Shown one piece after another: positions 8,556-14,129 of a stretch of DNA of 14,129 nucleotides. Both the position numbers and the translations under genes were made by a program. The stretch is from positions 1-14,129 of the forward strand of contig LXFE01002715.1 of assembly GCA_001929475.1 (NCBI GenBank). The letters run 5' to 3'. The first letter of the stretch is position 1. Every line of letters starts with the position of its first letter. The notes beneath the pieces were generated by a model that was not told where the DNA came from, made no database searches, and saw nothing but the letters and a program-made list of their open reading frames with translations. This DNA is from Neolecta irregularis DAH-3. Taxonomy: Eukaryota; Ascomycota; Neolectomycetes; Neolectales; Neolectaceae.

Positions 8556-9921
8556 ATGTTGCGAAAACTCTTTTACTTGCTCGCACTTTCTGCTCATATT
8601 TGCTCCGCCCATCTTCGTGACTCTTTCACTCTCATCAGGGATAAATTTCCTCAACGCGATATCAGCTTCAGCAATCGGAAACAATATCTCATCCGTGATC
8701 TCATCACGGTCGGGGGTTGGGAAAACCAATCTCTCACAAGCAAAGTAACAAGTTCGATAATAAGTACCTGCGAAAATCATTGCCTCTCAGTAGAGAACTT
8801 TTGCCGTTCATTCGCTGTGATCGTGAAAATACAAATCCCGGAAGTACAATGTTTAATTTTCAGCACAAAGTCATCTGAAATAACCTATTCAATAAATAAG
8901 AGCACCCCTAATCATCTTTTAGGAGTATATGAGTAAGTGCTTGAGTCTGGCAGAAAGCATCTGATAGTATAGTGTTAAAGACGAATTTGTTGAAGACATT
9001 GTTGCAAGAATCCTTGATGATCCCGAAATACTTCAAGGACAGCGTGCCAAACAGCTTTTAACTAAACATGGGTTATCACCGAAAAGTAAATCGGATGGCT
9101 GGGAGTTGATGCTGGAATTTCTACGTCTCTGCAATACTGCTTTACGTGCCAAACCACCAACAGAAGTTGATTTCGATAAATGGGTTGGCGGGGAAACCGT
9201 TGCAGGTTCTCGAAGGAAGTCTGCTGACCATTGGATTTCATCCAACCAAGAAATTACTCGGGGTGTCCAACCATCAGCTAGGCGTTTGAGGATTACAGAA
9301 AATGTTTCTTCGCTACCCTTTAGCACTCTTGTGTTGGCTTTTCTTGATATAATCAGTCAAGGAGTCGGTATAACTGTTTTCGATCCCTTGGAACAGACGC
9401 TTTTCATCAAAGGACCTGATGTCCACATGCTCGTCGTTTCGTTTAGCTCCACCGAGTTCGCTGTGGCGCGATTTGACAAATCTGGGCTTATCGATAACGC
9501 AAATGAAAAAATTCCTCTTCAAATAAACCTTTTTTTAATGTCTAACTATGACGAAGATCGGAACCCATCTGTCTTGGAAATGTTTGAAAAAGCAATGAAT
9601 CGTTTTCACCACAAGGCCCATGACCACAAGGCCCAGTTTTCACCAGTTTTTCTCCCTTCCTTTCGGCCGGATGGTGACCAAGAAATCAATGGCTTACAAA
9701 CAGTGCTAACCGTGATATTTTCTCATTCCCATCCTGAATTATTTGATATTGCACTCAAAATAAACACCAAAGGCCCATTAATCAAGAATCTCATGAACGC
9801 TGTGGTTTCTAGCGTATATCGAAATAAACAGAAATCGGAGTTATTCGGATCCAACATTTTGAGAACACTCGAAGTTGGTAGCTTGGCAGATATTAACATC
9901 ATCACCACAGGTACTACCTGA
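8556..9921 (+). CDS. Orphan secreted or lumenal protein, unknown function
   Basis: Exons 8556-8932 and 8973-9921 join into 441 codons plus TGA through one 40-nt intron (GTAAGT donor, GTATAG acceptor). The N-terminus, MLRKLFYLLALSAHICSA, is a classic signal peptide with a likely cut near residue 18. Three N-glycosylation sequons (NQS, NKS, NVS) agree with passage through the ER. There is no further clear membrane segment. Helical, charged stretches occur in exon 2 (FVEDIVARILDDPEILQGQR; SVLEMFEKAMNRF) and a short HHKAHDHKA duplication near the middle. I do not recognise a family or catalytic motif. An alternative 3' splice at 9915-9945 (31 nt, below the size of the others) would replace the last residues with a short hydrophobic tail; the simple stop at 9919-9921 is preferred. 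The long consistent frame, intron and signal peptide support a real gene. Confidence 0.7.
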
Positions 9922-10109
9922 CAGATATACTGGAGGATTAGAGAAGTTTATGTTGATTTCTATATTTCTCTATAACACTGTTGATTTTATAATATAAATC
10001 ATATGCCCACTATTCATTGAATCTTACCATGCAAGAAACAATTATTGTTCACATCGGTAGGCACATATGATATGACGTCCTCTAGCATTCCATCCACTCA
10101 TCGCCGAAA

Positions 10110-10985
10110 ATGGAATCCAGTAAGGAAAAGAAACCAGCTCCAATTGTGCCGGTATCGCATCTAAATCTCATCCTTGACTCTCGGGTTTAGGGCGGTGCAG
10201 TTACAGCGATAATGATGGATCTTGTGGTCTTCCTCTCGATACTATAAAGACCCGCTTTCAGATACATGAAGGACTTTACCAGAATAGCGCTTCAAAGGGT
10301 TATACAGATGATATGCGAGCGTTGCGGCCTGTACTGTGCGACCTGGTGTGTTTTTCACACGACCTTTTTAAATCTTTATTCACAGTTGCAGAATCCTTTA
10401 TATCTATGAAAACGTAAAAGGTCTTCTCCCAGCAGCTGGTTCACTAGTTAATAACATGGTGTCTTCATCGATTTCCGAAGGCATCAGTTTGGAATTCTAG
10501 TTCCGGCAGAAGAATTAAACAACGTATACCTGTTGGATCAACAACATGGGGTCTTTTCCATAGTATCTTTTCCATAGTATCTTTTCAAATGGAGAGCATT
10601 CGGTTTTATAGAGAGGATATTTAAACATGCTAAAATCTTCCGTTCACTGCCATTCAGTTTGCTATGTATGGGGAAATCAAGAAAGTTATAGTGAAGAAAC
10701 AGAGGTCTTTACCATTTGGTGGGGTGAGTTTATGCGCAAGTTTATTAGTAGAATTAATTGCTGCTTCAGTAACCGTAATTCCCCTTGTATTATCACACGA
10801 ATTATAGATGCCGCTGGATGTTGTTAAACCCCGAATTATGCTGTCTTAGGAGCCTAGAACAATAGCCCAGATGACAAGGATTATTCGACAGGAAGATGGA
10901 ATTCATGGTCATCCGTGCGATCTGGACAGATTTGGGATTATATCTTGGTTATGAGGGGTTTCTCGGTTTTCTTATTAATGAAAAT
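10110..10985 (+). pseudogene. PET8: Decayed mitochondrial S-adenosylmethionine carrier (SLC25A26/Pet8-like)
   Basis: An intact ATG and short exon (10110-10151) lead through a normal 39-nt intron (10152-10190) into GGAVTAIMMDLVVF, the first carrier helix. The signature PLDTIKTR follows only after a one-base loss near 10232. Further lesions: shifted frames between 10260 and 10400, a 14-bp tandem duplication (10552-10586), in-frame TAA at 10622 and 10631, TAG at 10847 and TGA at 10952. Other recognisable parts are IYENVKGLL, a changed second signature (VPAEELNN, 10500-10523), LPFTAIQFAMYGEIKK (about 10637-10684), the third signature MPLDVVKPR (10808-10834) and IIRQEDGIHG. Two more normal-size introns are still visible (10346-10385, 10769-10807), so this is not a retrocopy. 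Functional members import SAM into mitochondria in exchange for S-adenosylhomocysteine. A Pet8-type carrier fits better than other carriers, judged from LPFTAIQF and the first signature, but this is by eye. Confidence 0.85.
10552..10586 (+). repeat. 14-bp tandem duplication inside the carrier pseudogene
   Basis: TCTTTTCCATAGTA is repeated at 10552-10565 and 10566-10579, then partly (TCTTTTC) at 10580-10586. Since 14 is not a multiple of three, it breaks the frame. Confidence 0.9.
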
Positions 10986-11249
10986 GATTGCGAAGTTGAC
11001 AATAGCGATACTGTTTTCAATCTAATCCTTTGTTTAGTTACGGCACTGTTAGTTTTGTCAAGATAACTGTAGGCTAACGGACCATCATATGAACCTGGTC
11101 ACTTATGTTTTTCATACACAAATATATTCTCACTGAAAACCGAAATAATAAGTGTAGTGCTAGTCATTTCCAAGTGTTCAGATCCTGCGATAATGACGTA
11201 GGTCCCACTTCGAGCCCCGCCTCCAAGCGAGCGTGCAATAGCCCATCCA

Positions 11250-11977
11250 ATGCCTCTCTTCACAGCCAGTTCTTCCTCTGTTGCCCACAGTTTCGTCAAA
11301 GAGGGAATCGTCCCGGATGTCATCCACGACATTAACCCGAAAGTATTGGTCCTTGTGAGATACGGTGAGAAAGATGTTGGTCAGGGAGAGATCTTGTCCG
11401 TCCATGGTACACGTACCGTAATGGACTCGCTAACCTTTCAGAAACCCAAGAGAGACCAAGGATTCTGCTAGTGCCCCGCGACTCCAGTCCTGATAATGGA
11501 GGGAAATACACTGTAGTTCTTGTACGTGACATTCGGCGATACCCAAGCTCATCTCAAGGCCGATCCAGATGCCCCCAGCCGTGCAGATCCGAAGTGGAGG
11601 AATTGTGCACACTGGGTGCACTCTGGACTGTCGCTGTCCATGCCAGAGAGTCTCGCCCAAACTGGAAATACAGGCGGCACCAATCTCTCTGAGGGAAACG
11701 AGATTTTGGAGTATACGGGGTATCTAGATTGTACGCCGCCGCGCTAAAAGCTAGGCCCGCTCCGACTGAAGCTACCGGATTGCATCGATACTGTTTTCTA
11801 GTGTTCAAAGCATGGCTGTTGTTCTGAGAGAGTGACTGACAGGCACAGGAGGGCAGCAAGCAGATTCCCCAGTTCACAGGAGGGCGAGAATGCTGGGATA
11901 TAGAAAAGTGGGCCGGCCAGGGTGATTTGACTTGTGTGGGCGCTTCTTGGTTCCTTGCTCGGAATGCCAACCAGTAA
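11250..11977 (+). CDS. Phosphatidylethanolamine-binding protein (PEBP/TFS1-like)
   Basis: Exons 11250-11406, 11442-11521, 11559-11719, 11755-11800 and 11843-11977 join into 192 codons plus TAA; introns are 35, 37, 35 and 42 nt. The PEBP landmarks are present: FVKEGIVPDVIHDINPK, GKYTVVLADPDAPSRADPKW (Asp81, Asp83), AHWVH, EGNEILEYTGPAP, TGLHRYCFL (His143) and WDIEKWAGQ, ending ASWFLARNANQ. PEBP proteins bind anionic ligands in a pocket formed by the DPDxP and HRY motifs. Fungal TFS1-type members inhibit carboxypeptidase Y or affect Ras signalling, but the exact role is open. No signal peptide is seen, so it is probably cytosolic. Odd point: the 42-nt fourth intron starts just after HRYCFL and removes the usual V-F/Y-K residues. 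If it is retained the frame is unchanged but meets TGA at 11826 and 11835. The gene lies in moderately GC-rich DNA just after the carrier pseudogene. Confidence 0.85.
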
Positions 11978-12076
11978 AGCGGGCAGTGCTTTTCCTGTTT
12001 CTTAGATCAGCAATGCCAGTTCCTTAGCGTGTTGGTTGTCCCATTAGCCCGCCTCTCCTACCCCATAACCACCGCC

Positions 12077-12947
12077 ATGGCTACAGATCAGCCCATCCCA
12101 ACTGACACTGAACAATCCCAGTCCGGATCAGATACTCCGCTTCTCGGGCGCGCAGGAGATGCGACTCAATCTGAAAGAGCTGCAATTTGGACCAACCTGC
12201 TCACTGGCACTGTATGTTTAATCGCCGACCATGTCCTGACAGCTAGGCTCCTGTCGCCCAGGTCGGCATATTCGTCATCTTCCTGGCTATCTGGTCCGTT
12301 GTCTTGACTTCAGAGTACAGTCTCTTCTCCCCACATCCCGTATTTTTCCGCCAGTCTGTGCATCTCTCATATATAGCTGCTCAACTCGGCTGCTCTTGTG
12401 TTACTTATACAGAGTATTTTGCTGCTTCAGCCAACCCACACGCCCGAGCAGAAACAGGAAGGCGCTATACTGCACTCCATTCTTAACGGCGTGGCACTTT
12501 TAGAATTTATCTCTGCATTAGTCATCATCGTTCTGAATAAGCAGTCTCATAACTGTAGAGCTATCCTTTTTCCCAACGAGTCACTTATCTTTAGCGAAAC
12601 ACTTCACTTCACTGCATGGCAAGCTTGGATTGACAACCTACATCCTCCTGTTCATTCAGGTATCCTTGTTTCTATCCCTATCTCACATATAGGCTCTTGT
12701 GGGATTTCTCCAATATTATACACCGGGAGCCTTTGGTTCGATTGAAAATGCAAAGAAAGTGTACAAGTATCACAGAGCAAGCGGCTACATAATCCTCTTG
12801 TTTGGTCTTGTAAACGCGATTCTTGGGACACAGACTGATTACTTTTACGGCTTATTCAGTGTAACATGGATCTGGGTTTTAGCGGGTATCTTGGTGTTTG
12901 CAGGAGTGGCGAGTAGACTTAAAGTCAGTAAAATGAAGATGTTTTGA
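12077..12947 (+). CDS. Cytochrome b561, six-helix transmembrane electron carrier
   Basis: Exons 12077-12211, 12262-12339, 12377-12554, 12595-12659 and 12693-12947 join into 236 codons plus TGA; introns are 50, 37, 40 and 33 nt. The start sits in a strong ACCGCCATGG context. A hydrophilic N-terminus (about 1-38) with TDTEQSQSGSDTP leads into membrane helices: VGIFVIFLAIWSVVL, SAALVLLIQSILLL, EFISALVIIVL, LGLTTYILLFIQALVGFL, GYIILLFGLVNAIL and WIWVLAGILVFAGVA. The four expected haem-binding histidines are in place: His70 (SPHPLLN), His104 (ILHSILN), His138 (TSLHGKLG) and His179 (YKYHRASG). Cytochromes b561 move electrons across membranes, usually from ascorbate or a similar donor, to reduce ferric iron or dehydroascorbate on the other side. 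No DOMON domain is attached. TSLHGKLG has Leu where most members have Trp. It ends 45 bp from the DPH5 stop, facing it. Confidence 0.95.
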
Positions 12948-12992
12948 TGGGGTTTATTTTTATTTTTACTTTGTTATAGCTCATGTTAATAG
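12948..12992. other. 45-bp gap between convergent b561 and DPH5 genes
   Basis: The minus strand of this gap holds two AATAAA hexamers in a row, a probable poly(A) signal for DPH5. With so little room, the 3' UTRs of the two genes should overlap. Confidence 0.6.
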
Positions 12993-13915
12993 TTAGTGTT
13001 GTCTATAGGCTTCGAGATATTGAATTTCCATTTCATGGCATCGTGACCCCGGAAGAACAATTGAATGTAGCGGAGGACCGATATCGGCCTGTGCTAATTC
13101 CTTCAAAGCAGCGTAAACGATTTTCTGATCCCGAGATCCAATTCTTGAAACACCGATGGCCATTGTGTCAGGGGAATATACTAGTCATTAATGCCGTTAC
13201 ACCACAGGTAAAGGCCTACCTTTCTCATTTCTCAAATCTTCAATTTCCAACATCTGGTTTGCAGCCTGAGAAACAGTCATATAGCGTGGCTCCTCGTAAA
13301 TTTTCCTGGCCCGGGCAAGATTTTCTAGACTCTGTTCCTTAACCTTGATATCTACACGTCAAGCCATCCTGGTCCGAGATAAGGCACCGAGAAGTACAAG
13401 AGTATGAAGTCCGATCTTCCGGTTCTCAGAAATTCTGACGTACCACGAATCAGGCTTCCAGGTTTCTGTGAAAAATGGCAATGATACAGTTTGCCCAAAG
13501 TTGTAAAGTTGAAGGCCACATGCTCCAATCACATTTAATATTGATGCGTTATGAATAATCTCGACTGGGATGTTCATTTCTCTAGCTCGAATAACCAAAT
13601 CAGTATGCGTCGTTGCTCTATCATGAAGTTCAAGTCATTTGCAAGAGCGTACCCAAATGGATCGCCAACAACTAAAAATGAAACGTTCACGGATCCAGCG
13701 TTCCGTAGAATTTCATCACTGTTACTCTCAACGACCTCTCTATCGGCAATAATAACGTCCTTCTCATAAAATCTTGAAAGAGATTCGCAGGAGACATGGG
13801 GTAGAATTGAAGTATATGATTCTAGATATACTCGTTCCGACGCTTTAATTGCCTCGAGGCCTTTCAGCGTTATGTCTTTCTCGTCGGAAAGGCCTAGTCC
13901 AATAATGTAGAGCAT
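12993..13915 (-). CDS. DPH5: Diphthine methyl ester synthase
   Basis: Exons complement(12993-13180, 13220-13351, 13388-13617, 13653-13915) join into 270 codons plus TAA; introns are 39, 36 and 35 nt. The protein starts [19 protein letters not shown], the conserved family start, so the frame upstream of this ATG is not used. Further conserved blocks are [39 protein letters not shown] (restored across the 35-nt intron), [53 protein letters not shown] and [10 protein letters not shown]. The enzyme transfers methyl groups from S-adenosylmethionine to the modified histidine of elongation factor 2 during diphthamide synthesis, in the cytosol. It belongs to the tetrapyrrole methylase fold, with GLGL and GDPFG near the cofactor. 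Length and motifs are typical and no lesion is seen. Confidence 0.97.
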
Positions 13916-13962
13916 CACTGCTGGCTGGTAGTGCGAATGGGTGTTCTTTACCAGGTAGGGAC

Positions 13963-13988
13963 TTTTCAATTTTTGTACAAATTGAAAA
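13963..13988. repeat. 10-bp perfect inverted repeat upstream of DPH5
   Basis: TTTTCAATTT (13963-13972) and AAATTGAAAA (13979-13988) are exact reverse complements around a TTGTAC centre. It lies about 48 bp before the DPH5 start and could be a dimeric factor site or a weak hairpin in the 5' UTR. Confidence 0.8.
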
Positions 13989-14129
13989 TTCGTGGTATTC
14001 GCTTTTGTTAACGCCACAACACGCGTTCGGCATGCAAATACCCGCACGACCGCAGCTACCTAATATGGAATGGCATATTTCGATCTGTTCAACCATCAGC
14101 TGGTATTAAATGATTTTTATATGCTGATC

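Noticed and set aside
10110-10985. Carrier as a functional gene rescued by splicing or stop readthrough
   Set aside because: A short intron at 10769-10807 would remove one stop, but TAA at 10622 and 10631 have no nearby GT donor, and single-base and 14-bp frame breaks remain.
10110-10985. Carrier as a retrocopy
   Set aside because: Three typical short introns are still present.
11554-11970. 138-codon minus-strand open frame
   Set aside because: It lies opposite PEBP exons that carry conserved motifs in a consistent spliced frame.
1-14129. tRNA, rRNA, CRISPR or transposon features
   Set aside because: Scanning by eye found no tRNA T-loop with matching arms, no regular spacer array, no terminal repeats and no transposase or integrase frame.

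Overview
This window looks like nuclear DNA from a fungus with a compact, intron-rich genome. Ten protein genes and one pseudogene can be assembled, but almost every gene is cut by very short introns. I could place 31 introns in the intact genes. All are 32 to 50 nt, start with GT and end with AG, and most have a CTRAC-like branch site. An SAP18 gene, a Syp1/FCHO-type adaptor, a Fes1 exchange factor and an Exo5 nuclease with an iron-sulphur site fit a fungus outside the Saccharomyces group. I cannot place it more narrowly from sequence alone. Stops appear to follow the standard code.

Layout, left to right. An unrecognised C-terminal exon (+) enters from the left edge and ends at 390. Exonuclease V (EXO5, -) spans 714-1914. 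It shares a 224-bp GC-rich divergent promoter with a single-pass membrane protein carrying a cytosolic SH3 domain (+, 2139-2991). The F-BAR/mu-homology endocytic adaptor (SYP1/FCHO, -, 3237-5693) shares a 115-bp divergent promoter with the Hsp70 exchange factor FES1 (+, 5809-6944). SAP18 (+, 7097-7774) follows, then a 781-bp stretch with no convincing gene. Next come an orphan secreted protein (+, 8556-9921), a decayed mitochondrial S-adenosylmethionine carrier (pseudogene, +, about 10110-10985), a PEBP-family protein (+, 11250-11977) and a cytochrome b561 (+, 12077-12947). The last gene, diphthine synthase DPH5 (-, 12993-13915), meets cytochrome b561 tail to tail with a 45-bp gap.

The genes are not one pathway. 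They are mostly housekeeping genes for DNA repair, endocytosis, protein folding, chromatin or mRNA, and translation-factor modification. One loose link is S-adenosylmethionine: DPH5 uses it, and the dead carrier once imported it into mitochondria. The motif TCACGTG occurs four times, always between genes, and may be a shared regulatory site. I see no mobile element, CRISPR array, tRNA or rRNA. I found no clearly new multi-gene system. The most unusual items are the intron-bearing carrier pseudogene, the membrane-anchored SH3 protein with a possible retained-intron isoform, the orphan secreted protein and the uniformly tiny introns.
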